A stretch of DNA of 64,000 nucleotides, from assembly GCF_030056795.1 (NCBI RefSeq), contig NZ_JASHKQ010000003.1, forward strand, positions 62,001 through 126,000. Reading direction: 5' to 3'. Source of the stretch: Rhodococcus sp. IEGM 1381. GTDB taxonomy: Bacteria; Actinomycetota; Actinomycetes; Mycobacteriales; Mycobacteriaceae. Below, piece after piece: positions 35,452 to 45,941 of the stretch. Both the position numbers and the translations under genes were made by a program. The first letter of the stretch is position 1, and the number at the start of each line of letters is the position of its first letter. Below the pieces are notes generated by a model, which saw only the letters and a program-made list of their open reading frames with translations, did no database searches and had not been told where the DNA came from.

Positions 35452-36459
35452 TCAGCGGCCGAGTTGCCTCGCCCATTCGGCGATCAGCTCGGCCGCGGGC
35501 TTTGCCTGAGCGCGGCGATGGCCGGTACCGGCCCACATCGACAGTCCCGACGGGTCGCCCGCTGCTGCGGCCTTCGCGCGCATCGGCGCGGTCAGGTAGT
35601 GCAGATCGGGATACGCCAGCGGAGCGGCTTCGGAGTTCTCGCGCATGAACTCGTTCACCAGACCCCGCGCAGGACGGCCGGAGAACGCTCTCGTCACTGC
35701 GGTGTTCGGAGCCAGTGTCAGCTGTTCGCGGTGCACTGGTTTGGTGCCGGCCTCAGGCGTGTTCAGGAGGGCCGTCCCGAGCTGCGCGGCATGGGCTGCA
35801 CCCGAATCCAACAGTGGCGCAATGTCGTTGCCGTCCATCAATCCACCTGCAGCGATGCGAGGGAGTTCCGAGATCTCGCGGACCGCAACGAGCAGATCGG
35901 CCAGCGGCTCGTCCGGGGCCGACCCGTCGAACGTACCTCGATGCCCACCGGCTTCGGGCCCCTGCACAACGAGAGCGTCGACGCCGTTGGCGGTCGCCAC
36001 CGACGCGTCGGACGCGGTGGCGACTGTGGCCCACACCTCGGTCCCGACGGCGTGCAGTTGGGCTACCTCGTCCGCATCGAACGTCGCGAACGTGCTCGAG
36101 ACCACCGGTACCGGGTGCTCGAGGAGCCATGCGAACTTTTCGCCGTAGAAGTCGTCTCGTCGCAGCAGCTCTCCTGGTTCGGCGTCGAACCGCTCGAACC
36201 ACGATGCCAGGTGCTCGGCGTAGCTGTCGACGTCGGCACCGGACGGCTCCTCCGGCAGGAAGAGGTTGACACCGAACGACAGTCCTCGGACCGAATCGAT
36301 CTGCGCTGCAAAGGCTTCAGGTGTCAGTAATGCGCCCGCGATCATGCCGAGACCGCCCGCCTCCGAGACCGCGCGGGCGAGTTCGGGAGTACTCGGGCCA
36401 CCCGCCATGGGAGCACCGACGACGGGCACACGCAATTGCTTCAGAATCGGCGTAGTCAC
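35452..36459 (-). CDS. Nitronate monooxygenase-like FMN enzyme
   Basis: A 335-residue NPD/2-nitropropane-dioxygenase-family flavoprotein: TIM barrel with PVVGAPMAGGPSTPELA at the start, the phosphate-binding QGPEAGGHRGTF, then IAAGGLMDGNDIAPLL and QLGTALLNTPEAG. Such enzymes oxidise alkyl nitronates such as propionate-3-nitronate; some are quinone or enoyl reductases. GTG start at 36459 gives the conserved N-terminus and has no ribosome-binding site, but TACATT eight bases upstream suggests a leaderless mRNA. No functional partner is adjacent. Confidence 0.85.
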   Translation of the reverse strand: MTTPILKQLRVPVVGAPMAGGPSTPELARAVSEAGGLGMIAGALLTPEAFAAQIDSVRGLSFGVNLFLPEEPSGADVDSYAEHLASWFERFDAEPGELLRRDDFYGEKFAWLLEHPVPVVSSTFATFDADEVAQLHAVGTEVWATVATASDASVATANGVDALVVQGPEAGGHRGTFDGSAPDEPLADLLVAVREISELPRIAAGGLMDGNDIAPLLDSGAAHAAQLGTALLNTPEAGTKPVHREQLTLAPNTAVTRAFSGRPARGLVNEFMRENSEAAPLAYPDLHYLTAPMRAKAAAAGDPSGLSMWAGTGHRRAQAKPAAELIAEWARQLGR

Positions 36460-36583
36460 AGGTTCGAAATGTACTCGCAGCACGGTTCGGTGGGACCGCG
36501 CGCCTTTGTTGACGACCGCGCACCCAGTTCTGAGGCGAGCGGCGACGCGCGGTCGGTAAAAAGGGTGTGAGGCTACTTCCGGA

Positions 36584-38425
<1,842 letters not shown>

Positions 38426-38581
38426 TCGTATCCTTCGGCTGGCGTGTTCGAAATGAGCGAACGGGTAACTCCATCGTCCCACGCCGAGAACGATGCGCCG
38501 TCCCCGGCTGTCCGACTCCGGCTTCGACGTCGCCACAGTCTGGGCTGTGAGCAGCGACGTCAGGGTGGCTACACTCGCCGG

Positions 38582-39151
38582 ATGGCTGGCAATTGGAGCA
38601 GATTCGGCAAGGAACTGGGCAAGATCGCGATGCGTGAGGGCCCGCGACTGCTGCGTCAACTGCAGAAGTCCGGTGCCCTGCAGAAGGGCAAGGACGCAAT
38701 CAGTGGAACGACAACCAACACGTCCGCTCCGGCTCCGCGTCCCGGCCGGCCGGTGGCGTCGCAGACCAGGCCGACGGCCCAGCGCGCCCGCACCGTCGAG
38801 TACTCCCCCGATCTGGACGGCAAGGCCGATCCTGGCGAGATCGTCTGGACCTGGGTCACCTACGAAGAAGACGCCAGTCAGGGCAAGGATCGCCCGGTCT
38901 TGGTCATCGGGCGCGAGGGCAACAATCTGCTGGGTCTGATGCTGTCGAGCCAGAGCAGCCGTGACGGCGACCGCGACTGGCAGTCGATCGGATCCGGTTC
39001 CTGGGACGCTGAGGGGCGACCGAGCTGGATTCGTTTGGATCGCGTTCTCGACGTGCCAGAGGACGGTATCCGCCGCGAGGGCGCGATTCTGAGCAAGCCC
39101 CAATTCGATTCCGTCGCAGCTCGATTGCGTCGAGACTTCGGCTGGAACTGA
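38582..39151 (+). CDS. PemK/MazF-fold protein adjacent to lepA, without antitoxin
   Basis: A 189-residue protein. The first 75 residues are basic and low in complexity ([20 protein letters not shown], then Pro/Thr-rich). The remaining part is a PemK/MazF-like barrel starting [28 protein letters not shown] and ending with a [11 protein letters not shown] strand. MazF toxins normally pair with a small antitoxin, but none is upstream, and the gene occupies the conserved Rv2405 position. A housekeeping RNA-binding or cleavage role is more likely than a toxin. TACACT (38570-38575) six bases before the ATG, with no ribosome-binding site, suggests a leaderless transcript. Confidence 0.72.
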   Translation: MAGNWSRFGKELGKIAMREGPRLLRQLQKSGALQKGKDAISGTTTNTSAPAPRPGRPVASQTRPTAQRARTVEYSPDLDGKADPGEIVWTWVTYEEDASQGKDRPVLVIGREGNNLLGLMLSSQSSRDGDRDWQSIGSGSWDAEGRPSWIRLDRVLDVPEDGIRREGAILSKPQFDSVAARLRRDFGWN

Positions 39152-39158
39152 CTTCGTT

Positions 39159-39192
39159 CGCGTTGTGCGTACCCGCGGATACGCACAACGCG
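39159..39192. terminator. Bidirectional terminator, 13-bp perfect stem
   Basis: CGCGTTGTGCGTA (39159-39171) pairs perfectly with TACGCACAACGCG (39180-39192) over an eight-base loop. It fills the gap between the convergent PemK-like and transglutaminase genes, so it probably ends both transcripts. Confidence 0.75.
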
Positions 39193-39200
39193 CACGGGCA

Positions 39201-40043
39201 TCAGGCCAATCGCGTGATTTCCACGACGACGTCGAGCGCCGTCGAACCGCCACCGGAGAAGATTCCCTTGAGCGGGGGCACATCGGCATAGTCGCGGCCG
39301 AGGCCGACCGAGACATGCTGTTCGTTGACGGCGATCGCGTTGGTCGGGTCGTAGCCCCACCAGGCACCGGTCCAGGCCTCGATCCAGGCGTGGCTCTGGC
39401 CCTCGACGGTCGCACCGATCGCTGCTTCCTTCTTCGGGTGCAGGTATCCCGAGACGTAACGACTCGGAATACCGATGCTGCGCAGCATCAGCAGCGTCAG
39501 GTGGGCGTAGTCCTGGCAGACGCCCTTCTTCTCCGACCAGGCCTCGACGGCCGAGGTATGTACCCCGGTGGTTCCCGGCACGTACGACATCTCCTGGTTG
39601 ACCCAGTTGGCGATTTCGACGACCGATTCCTGCGGCGGCAGTCCTTTCGACAGCTTCTTCGCCACCGCGGCTAGTTGGCGGTTCTTCGGCACGTAGACCG
39701 TGTTGTCGAGCACCTCGTTGAAGCGGTCGGTCACCGGCTCGCTGGCCAATTCCTCCCAGGACGCGTTCTCGTCCGGATAGACGAAGGGATCGGTCTCGAC
39801 CACCGAGGATCCGGTGACCTCGAGTTCGGTGTGCGGTGCGTGCAGGTCGAATGCGGTCACCGCCGTACCCCAGTAGTCGGTGTACCGGTAGGAACGCGTC
39901 ACCGGGTTGGTCTCGACTCGGTTCAGAATCACGTTCTGCCGGTTGTCACTTCGCGGCGTCAACCGAGCTTCGTTGTACGACGACGTCACCGGTGCGTCGT
40001 ACTGATAGCCCGTGGTGTGCACCACACGCATACGCCAGCTCAC
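39201..40043 (-). CDS. Transglutaminase-like cysteine peptidase-fold protein
   Basis: A 280-residue protein with an N-terminal beta domain (about 1-110: [20 protein letters not shown], bacterial transglutaminase N-terminal type) and a transglutaminase core. The catalytic triad is visible: C176 in [12 protein letters not shown]218 in [10 protein letters not shown] and D232 in WGYDPTN. GTG start 40043 overlaps the alpha-E stop, with GAAGG six bases upstream. It is the last of a three-gene operon with alpha-E and a circularly permuted ATP-grasp enzyme, a conserved set predicted by comparative genomics to make and break peptide bonds. The true substrate is not known. Confidence 0.88.
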   Translation of the reverse strand: MSWRMRVVHTTGYQYDAPVTSSYNEARLTPRSDNRQNVILNRVETNPVTRSYRYTDYWGTAVTAFDLHAPHTELEVTGSSVVETDPFVYPDENASWEELASEPVTDRFNEVLDNTVYVPKNRQLAAVAKKLSKGLPPQESVVEIANWVNQEMSYVPGTTGVHTSAVEAWSEKKGVCQDYAHLTLLMLRSIGIPSRYVSGYLHPKKEAAIGATVEGQSHAWIEAWTGAWWGYDPTNAIAVNEQHVSVGLGRDYADVPPLKGIFSGGGSTALDVVVEITRLA

Positions 40044-41014
40044 AGTTCACCTTCCAATTGATCTTCGTAAGCGCCGGATCCGGCGTCCGTCCACGCCACC
40101 CACGGCGCGGCGTGGAAGTACTGCTTGGAGATAGCTTCCCCGAGTTCGCGGCACGTTTCCTGTAGAGCCAGGAGGCGCTCCTGCAGGTCGTCGAGAATGG
40201 CACCCGGACGCAGGAATTCGAGTTCACTGCGAGCTCGGCCGAGCAAACGCTGAGCCTCCGCACGGGCACCGACGCGACTGTTCGGCTGATGGTCGAGCTC
40301 GTCGAGGCAGCGCTCTGCTTCGGTCAGTGCATAAAACACCGAGCGCGGAAAGAGCCTGTCCAACAACATGAATTCGAGAACTCGCTGCGCATCGAGCGCA
40401 CCACGGTAGGTCCGCAGGTACGTGTCGTGTGCGCCCGCGGAGCGCAGGACGGTCACCCACGCAGGCGAGGACGGACGATCGCCCGCACGGGAGAGCAGCA
40501 ACCGCACGATCATGTCGATACGCTCCACCGAACGCCCGAGCAACAGGAAGCGATATCCGTCGTCTCGGCTGAGCGTCGAGTCTGCCAGTCCGGCGAACAT
40601 TGCCGCCCGCTCCTCGATGTAGCTGAAGAACTCGTACGGTCCGGTTCTCTTGGACGCTCTCATCCGTTCGTTGAGGCCGTTGTACGTGGTGTTGAGGCAC
40701 TCCCACATTTCGGTCGACGTCACTTCTCTTGCCCCACGGGCGTTCTCGCGGGCACTCGACAGTGAGTCCACAATGGAACCCAGTCCGTCTCGACTGAAGG
40801 CGACGACCTCGGTGAGCGACCAGACGTCCAGTGAGACATCGGGCTCGTGCTTGAACCCGAGCACCCGCAACAACACTCGCGAAGTGTGGTCGGGATCGAC
40901 CGTTGCGTCTTCGAGAAGCTGGTGGACGGTGACATCGAGAATGCGGGCAGTGTCGTCCGCTCTCTCGACGTACCGTCCGATCCAGTAGAGCGACTCTGCG
41001 TTGCGCGCGAGCAT
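40040..41014 (-). CDS. Alpha-E domain protein
   Basis: A 324-residue all-helical protein of the Alpha-E superfamily (DUF403). It opens MLARNAESLYWIGRYVERAD, the family signature, with further conserved helices around FLLLGRSVERIDMIVRLLL. It has no known catalytic residues. It immediately follows the ATP-grasp gene (TAAATG junction) and overlaps the transglutaminase gene by four bases, so all three are made together. A scaffold or modified-peptide-binding role has been suggested for the family; nothing in this sequence decides it. Confidence 0.87.
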   Translation of the reverse strand: MLARNAESLYWIGRYVERADDTARILDVTVHQLLEDATVDPDHTSRVLLRVLGFKHEPDVSLDVWSLTEVVAFSRDGLGSIVDSLSSARENARGAREVTSTEMWECLNTTYNGLNERMRASKRTGPYEFFSYIEERAAMFAGLADSTLSRDDGYRFLLLGRSVERIDMIVRLLLSRAGDRPSSPAWVTVLRSAGAHDTYLRTYRGALDAQRVLEFMLLDRLFPRSVFYALTEAERCLDELDHQPNSRVGARAEAQRLLGRARSELEFLRPGAILDDLQERLLALQETCRELGEAISKQYFHAAPWVAWTDAGSGAYEDQLEGEL

Positions 41015-42721
41015 TTACTGTCCACCGCCGTTCGAGTCCGAGTTCGTTGCCTGCTGCTGCTGCTGTTGCTGCTGCTGCTGATTCATCTGCTGGTCCATCG
41101 TCAGCTCTGGGCCCTGTTCGGCCATCGGCGACTCCGGCGGAACGCTGACGATCTCCTCACCCGCCAATTCCTGCTCCTCCTGCGAGGTTCGGGTGGCGAG
41201 CACCCAGGTGTCCTTGCTGCCGCCGCCCTGGCTCGAATTGACCACCAACGAACCCTCCGGCAGCGCAACTCGGGTCAAGCCGCCGGGCAGAACCCAGACG
41301 TCGTCGCCGTCGTTGACCGCGAACGGCCGCAAGTCCACGTGCCGGGGAACCAACCGGTCGCCGATCTTGGTGGGCACGGTCGAGAGCTGCACCACGGGCT
41401 GCGCGATCCAGCCGCGCGGATCTGCGCGAACCTTCTTGCTGATGGTCGCCAATTCCTTCGGCGAGGCGTCCGGTCCGAAGACGATGCCGTAACCACCGGA
41501 CCCTTCGACCGGCTTGATCACCAGTTCGTCGATGCGATCGAGCACTTCCTCGCACTCGTCGTCCAGCCAGCACCGGAACGTGTCGACGTTGGCGAGCAAC
41601 GGCTTCTCGCCCATGTAGTAGTCGATGATCGTGGGCACGTAGGTGTAGACCAGCTTGTCGTCACCGACGCCGTTGCCGACGGCGCTCGAGATGACGACGT
41701 TGCCTGCGCGGGCGGCGTTGACGACGCCGGCAACTCCCAGAACCGAATCCGGTCGGAACTGCATGGGGTCGAGGTAGTCGTCGTCGATGCGTCGGTAGAT
41801 GACGTCGACCTGGCGCTCACCCTCGGTGGTGCGCATGTAGACGATGTTGTCCCGGCAGAAGAGATCGCGTCCCTCGACTAGTTCGACGCCCATCAGCCGG
41901 GCGAGCAACGAGTGCTCGAAGTACGCGGAGTTGGCCACACCTGGGGTCAGCACCACCACAGTGGGGTCGGCTTCGTTGAGAGCCGCGGCGGAGCGCAGAG
42001 CGCGCAACAGATGCGAGGCGTAATCGCCGACGGCACGCACGCGGTGACTGGCGAACAGGTCCGGGAACACCCGGGCCATGGTGCGCCGGTTTTCCATGAC
42101 ATACGACACACCGGAGGGCGATCGCAGATTGTCCTCGAGGACGCGGAACGTGCCCTGTGCATCACGGACCAGGTCGATTCCGGCGACGTGGATGCGCACG
42201 CCGTTGGGCGGTGTGATGCCGACGGCCTCGCGGTGGAAGTGCTCGCAGGAGGTGATCAGCCGCTTCGGCACTACGCCGTCGCGGAGGATTTCCTGATCGC
42301 CGTAGATGTCGGCGAGGAACATCTCGAGCGCTTTGACGCGTTGCTTGATGCCCCGCTCGAGCCGTGACCACTCCCCTGCGGCGATGACGCGGGGAACCTG
42401 GTCGAGCGGGAACGGGCGCTCCTGGCCGGACAGGGAGAACGTGATGCCCTGGTCGACGAATGCGCGTCCCAGTGCGTCGGATCTCGCGTCCAGGTCGGAC
42501 GCGTTCGCCGGGGCAAGGGCTGTGTGAATGCCCTTGTAAGGAGTCCTGGTTCGTCCGTCCGCGTCGAACATCTCGTCGAAGGCGAGACTGTACTTTCCGA
42601 CGTCGGAGTAACCCCCGAACACCCCGTCTACCTCGGGTTCGACGCGATCCGCTGACTTGGTTTTGGTCGCTTTGGCCTTGGTGGCGGCATGCGTTGCCGA
42701 TCGCGGACTCATTCTGGTCAT
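41015..42721 (-). CDS. Circularly permuted type 2 ATP-grasp protein
   Basis: A 568-residue ATP-grasp ligase of the CP_ATPgrasp_2 family. Core motifs include RIHVAGIDLVRDAQGTFRVLEDN, NRRTMARVFPDLF, KPVEGSGGYGIVFGP and RPFAVNDGDDVWVLPGG. Such enzymes form amide bonds through acyl phosphates. The N-terminal 35 residues are Lys/Ala-rich and the last 40 are Gln-rich, with a run of ten Gln. The ATG at 42721 is used; one three codons later is possible. It heads the alpha-E/transglutaminase operon and is divergent from rpsT, with 206 bases between. Its peptide substrate is unknown. Confidence 0.87.
   Translation of the reverse strand: MTRMSPRSATHAATKAKATKTKSADRVEPEVDGVFGGYSDVGKYSLAFDEMFDADGRTRTPYKGIHTALAPANASDLDARSDALGRAFVDQGITFSLSGQERPFPLDQVPRVIAAGEWSRLERGIKQRVKALEMFLADIYGDQEILRDGVVPKRLITSCEHFHREAVGITPPNGVRIHVAGIDLVRDAQGTFRVLEDNLRSPSGVSYVMENRRTMARVFPDLFASHRVRAVGDYASHLLRALRSAAALNEADPTVVVLTPGVANSAYFEHSLLARLMGVELVEGRDLFCRDNIVYMRTTEGERQVDVIYRRIDDDYLDPMQFRPDSVLGVAGVVNAARAGNVVISSAVGNGVGDDKLVYTYVPTIIDYYMGEKPLLANVDTFRCWLDDECEEVLDRIDELVIKPVEGSGGYGIVFGPDASPKELATISKKVRADPRGWIAQPVVQLSTVPTKIGDRLVPRHVDLRPFAVNDGDDVWVLPGGLTRVALPEGSLVVNSSQGGGSKDTWVLATRTSQEEQELAGEEIVSVPPESPMAEQGPELTMDQQMNQQQQQQQQQQATNSDSNGGGQ
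41051..41080 (-). repeat. CAG/CAA trinucleotide repeat (poly-Gln tract)
   Basis: Ten consecutive Gln codons (nine CAG, one CAA) lie near the 3' end of the ATP-grasp gene. Such a repeat can change length by slippage. The tail is predicted to be disordered, so length changes would not break the enzyme. Confidence 0.85.
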
Positions 42722-42927
42722 GTTGCTACAGAGACTGGAGTTAGGCGCGGTAGAAGCGTTAATTTCTTGAAACGCATCGTCACGGGTGCACCCAATTGGG
42801 TTCTGCCCCGCCGGGCTGGTATTCTCGATCTTCGGCGCAGGGCTCCAACGCTCTGCAGCAGACTTCGGGCATTCCAGCATGGATCGCCCTGACCGGAATA
42901 CCGACGAAGACAAGAAGGATTTTACGC

Positions 42928-43188
42928 GTGGCCAATATCAAGTCCCAGAAGAAGCGGATTCTCACCAACGAGCGTGCACGTTTGCGCAACCAGTCGGTGA
43001 AGTCCTCCCTTCGTACCGTCATCCGCTCGTTCCGCGAGGCACAGGCTGCGGGCGACAAGGACAAGGCTTCCGAGATTCTCCTCGACGCAGGCCGCAAGCT
43101 CGACAAGGCCGCCAGCAAGGGCGTCATCCACAAGAACCAGGCTGCCAACAAGAAGTCGGCACTGGCTCTCGCAGTCAACAAGCTCTGA
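42928..43188 (+). CDS. rpsT: 30S ribosomal protein S20
   Basis: An 86-residue basic helical protein that binds 16S rRNA early in 30S assembly. The sequence [20 protein letters not shown] is the family signature. GTG start 42928 has AAGGA eight bases upstream; an in-frame upstream extension is not conserved. It is a single-gene transcription unit ending in a clear intrinsic terminator. It is followed by the convergent holA, the usual mycobacterial arrangement. Confidence 0.97.
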   Translation: MANIKSQKKRILTNERARLRNQSVKSSLRTVIRSFREAQAAGDKDKASEILLDAGRKLDKAASKGVIHKNQAANKKSALALAVNKL

Positions 43189-43208
43189 TTCACCGCTGAG
43201 CTCGACCG

Positions 43209-43246
43209 AGCCCGCTGCATCCGATACGGAGGCAGCGGGCTTTCTC
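43209..43246 (+). terminator. Intrinsic terminator of rpsT
   Basis: AGCCCGCTGC (43209-43218) pairs with GCAGCGGGCT (43232-43241) around 13 bases and is followed by TTCTCG. A second GGGCTTTCTCG follows 20 bases later, a small direct repeat. It probably also limits transcription arriving from holA. Confidence 0.75.
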
Positions 43247-43287
43247 GTGCGTCGCTGGGCTTTCTCGGGTAAACGGGAGCGCGGGTG

Positions 43288-44295
43288 CTACCGGCCCAGC
43301 CCCGCGACCTCTGAAACCGCCCTTTCCACCGCGTAGTCCGCGTCCGCTGCCTGACCCTTGACGTCGGCGTTCAGTTGCGCCACAACCCGTAACGCCTGCG
43401 CGATGGATCGACCGTTCCAGCCTCGGGCCTGACCCTGCGCCTTCTTGATCTTCCACGGCGGCATGCCCAACTCGCCTGCCATTCGGAACGGGTCGCCGCG
43501 ACCGGCCGAACCCACCAGCGCAATGGTGCGCACGGCATCGGCCAAGGCGTCGGCCAACAGCACGTGCGCCACTCCCCGATGCATCGCCCAGCGAACAGCC
43601 TCGAGCGCGCCCGCTCGGTCTCCGATCACCGCTTTGTCGGCGACGTCGAATCCCGAGACTTCTGCCTTGCCCGAGTAGTACTGGCGCACTGCGGCCAGAT
43701 CGACCTTGCCGCCGGTGTCGGAGACCAACTGCGAACAGGCCGAGGCCAATTCGCGGAGTTCGTTGCCGACCGATTCGACGACAGCCTCGATCACGTCGCC
43801 GCTCACGCGAACGTCGGCGGCACGGAATTCACCACGAACGAAGTCGATCCGTTCGGCGGGCTTGGTGAGCTTGACGCACTCGTGCACCTGAGCGCCGCAC
43901 TTCTGCAGAGCACCGACCATGGCCTTGGCCCGACCGCCGCCGGAGTGCATGACCACCACGACCGCCCCCTCGGGCGGATCGGTTGCGGCGTCGAGCACCA
44001 GTGCCGCGGCATCCTTACCTGCCTCGGCCGCTGCCTCGAGCACAACCACGCGATCCTCCGCGAACAGCGACGGGCTGAGCAGTTCGGCAAGTTCGGGGGC
44101 GCTGGCGTCGCCGGTGCGCAACCGCGTGACCGGCAGGTCCTCCCCCGGAATCGCCGCATTGGCACGCACCTGCGCCACGATCGACGCTACCGCGCGATCC
44201 ATCAGAAGTTCCTCGTCGCCGAGAACCAGATGCAGAGGAGCCACACTCGAAGTCACACCCGTGATCGTGCCATGTGGGGCCGACAGCTCGGGCAT
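43288..44295 (-). CDS. holA: DNA polymerase III subunit delta
   Basis: A 335-residue clamp-loader subunit. It has the AAA-like delta fold: [18 protein letters not shown] at the N-terminus, [19 protein letters not shown] in the middle and the C-terminal collar domain with [19 protein letters not shown]. There is no functional P-loop, as normal for delta. The start is uncertain: the ATG at 44295 (used), a GTG at 44313 and a GTG at about 44238 are all in frame, and none has a strong ribosome-binding site. It follows comEC, separated by a triple repeat. Confidence 0.92.
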   Translation of the reverse strand: MPELSAPHGTITGVTSSVAPLHLVLGDEELLMDRAVASIVAQVRANAAIPGEDLPVTRLRTGDASAPELAELLSPSLFAEDRVVVLEAAAEAGKDAAALVLDAATDPPEGAVVVVMHSGGGRAKAMVGALQKCGAQVHECVKLTKPAERIDFVRGEFRAADVRVSGDVIEAVVESVGNELRELASACSQLVSDTGGKVDLAAVRQYYSGKAEVSGFDVADKAVIGDRAGALEAVRWAMHRGVAHVLLADALADAVRTIALVGSAGRGDPFRMAGELGMPPWKIKKAQGQARGWNGRSIAQALRVVAQLNADVKGQAADADYAVERAVSEVAGLGR

Positions 44296-44310
44296 CCGCT
44301 TCTTTTCGAG

Positions 44311-44357
44311 CACTCACCACAGCCCAGCACTCACCACAGTCCCACCACTCACCACAG
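44311..44357 (-). repeat. Three tandem copies of a 12-base unit between comEC and holA
   Basis: CACTCACCACAG occurs at 44311-44322, 44328-44339 and 44346-44357 (periods 17 and 18). The last copy covers the comEC stop codon. Read on the minus strand each unit contains GTGGTGAGTG, so each offers a stop and a possible GTG start. Confidence 0.8.
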
Positions 44358-45941
44358 CACGTGCGCAGTCCACATGGCCAGTGCCGCAATCGCCACCACT
44401 GCAGCAACCCACCGCAGCGCCCGAAACCGCAACGCCACCAGCAGCGTGGCCGTTCCGACGGCTGCCAGCGCTGCACCCAGGAGACCGTCGGGAACGACGA
44501 TGCCCGCAATCGGCACCGACGCGGCCCGCTGCGCCACCGTGATCAACCACCACAACGGTGCCGACGCCAGCTGCGCCGTCAGTTCGGCGAGAGACGTGCT
44601 GACGGTGGCGATCACGGCCGTCACGATGCCCACCACCGTTATCGGAGCGACGACCGGTGCCACCAACACGTTCGCAACGACGCCCACCACACTGATCGTT
44701 CCCGTCATCGCCGCTACCACCGGTGCCGTCACCGCGTGCGCCGCTGCAGCGACGGCCACCACCTCTGCGGCTGCCCTGGGCCAGCCGCGGGCTCGGAGCC
44801 AGTCGACCCAGATCGGTGCGACCAGGACGAGTCCGGCGGTGGCGAACACCGACAGGACGAACCCGACGTCCACCGCCAGCCTCGGCCACCATGCGAGCAA
44901 ACCCAGCACCGCGCCGCACAGAGCCGGAACGGCCTGCCGCCGCCTGCCGGTAACGAGGGCCAACAACCCGATCGAACCCATCACCGCCGCACGAAGCACA
45001 CTCGGCGACGGGCGAGCCACGATTACGAACGCGACGAGCACGACGAACGCGACTGCGACCGTCGCTCGGGGTCCGATCCCGATGCTGCGCAACACCAGCA
45101 GGACCGCACCGATCAGAATGGAGAAATTGGCACCCGACACCGCCGTCAGGTGCGTCAGGCCCGCTGCCCGGAAGTTCTCGGCCACGGTCTCGTCCATCCG
45201 CGAGACATCCCCCACCACGAGTCCCGGCAGCAGACCGGCGCGATCCGGCGGCATCGAATTCTGGGCCACCGCAGTCAGTTCGGATCTGACCGTGCCGGCT
45301 CCGGCAGAAATCGTCCCGGGCTCACCGACGCTGACGGGTGGGCCCGATACACGGATCACCGCTACAGTCATGTCCGGTCGAATCGGTTCGCCGAGCCTGC
45401 CCCGGACGGTGATCTGTTGACCCGGCAGCAGCGCCGACCAGCTCGACTCCGGGGCGATGATCGAGACGCGTCCGCCGACGTACAGCGCGTCACCTCCGAC
45501 GTCCACGCGAGTCAACTCTGCCTTCGTCATCACCATCGAGGGTCCCGCGGACGTCAGTCGGCGTGGGTCCTCCTCCAGCCGCACCGATGCGGTGATCCAC
45601 GCACGTTTCTCCGCGGCAGCAGCCACGGGATGTTCTGCTACTGCGCACATCTGAAGCCAGATTGCACCGCCGAAGCACAGCGCGAGCGCGATCACCGTGG
45701 CCACTCCCGCCCAGCTGGGACCGGGCGCGGCGCATCGTGTCGCCAGCCGTCGCAGCACCAGCGAACCGAGCAACACCACCACCGAGGTCGACGCGGTGGC
45801 CGCCACCGCCGCGCCGGGGCCGCCGAGAATTCCGACCGCGGTGATCGACCAGCACACCGCCACGGCCGGAACCAGCCGCACATCGAAGGGCAGAAACTCT
45901 TCGGTCTGCGCAGTGGCGCTCGATACGGCGTCGGTGCTCAT
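44349..45941 (-). CDS. comEC: ComEC-type DNA translocation channel, no beta-lactamase domain
   Basis: A 530-residue polytopic membrane protein. The N-terminal OB-like DUF4131 region (about 80-200) follows two helices, and the Competence domain starts near residue 230 with the motif HLTAVSGANFSILIG, followed by about eight helices. In Bacillus ComEC a metallo-beta-lactamase nuclease domain follows; here the protein ends after the last helix, as in mycobacteria. It should pass single-stranded DNA across the membrane with ComEA. The ATG at 45941 overlaps the comEA stop (ATGA). Whether the organism is naturally competent is not shown. Confidence 0.88.
   Translation of the reverse strand: MSTDAVSSATAQTEEFLPFDVRLVPAVAVCWSITAVGILGGPGAAVAATASTSVVVLLGSLVLRRLATRCAAPGPSWAGVATVIALALCFGGAIWLQMCAVAEHPVAAAAEKRAWITASVRLEEDPRRLTSAGPSMVMTKAELTRVDVGGDALYVGGRVSIIAPESSWSALLPGQQITVRGRLGEPIRPDMTVAVIRVSGPPVSVGEPGTISAGAGTVRSELTAVAQNSMPPDRAGLLPGLVVGDVSRMDETVAENFRAAGLTHLTAVSGANFSILIGAVLLVLRSIGIGPRATVAVAFVVLVAFVIVARPSPSVLRAAVMGSIGLLALVTGRRRQAVPALCGAVLGLLAWWPRLAVDVGFVLSVFATAGLVLVAPIWVDWLRARGWPRAAAEVVAVAAAAHAVTAPVVAAMTGTISVVGVVANVLVAPVVAPITVVGIVTAVIATVSTSLAELTAQLASAPLWWLITVAQRAASVPIAGIVVPDGLLGAALAAVGTATLLVALRFRALRWVAAVVAIAALAMWTAHVLW

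Noticed and set aside
38582..39151. A complete type II toxin-antitoxin locus
   Set aside because: No antitoxin-sized ORF with a ribosome-binding site precedes or follows the PemK-fold gene; both sides are a lepA promoter region and a terminator.
41051..41080. Short tandem repeat as a CRISPR or intergenic satellite
   Set aside because: It is an in-frame Gln codon run inside the ATP-grasp gene.
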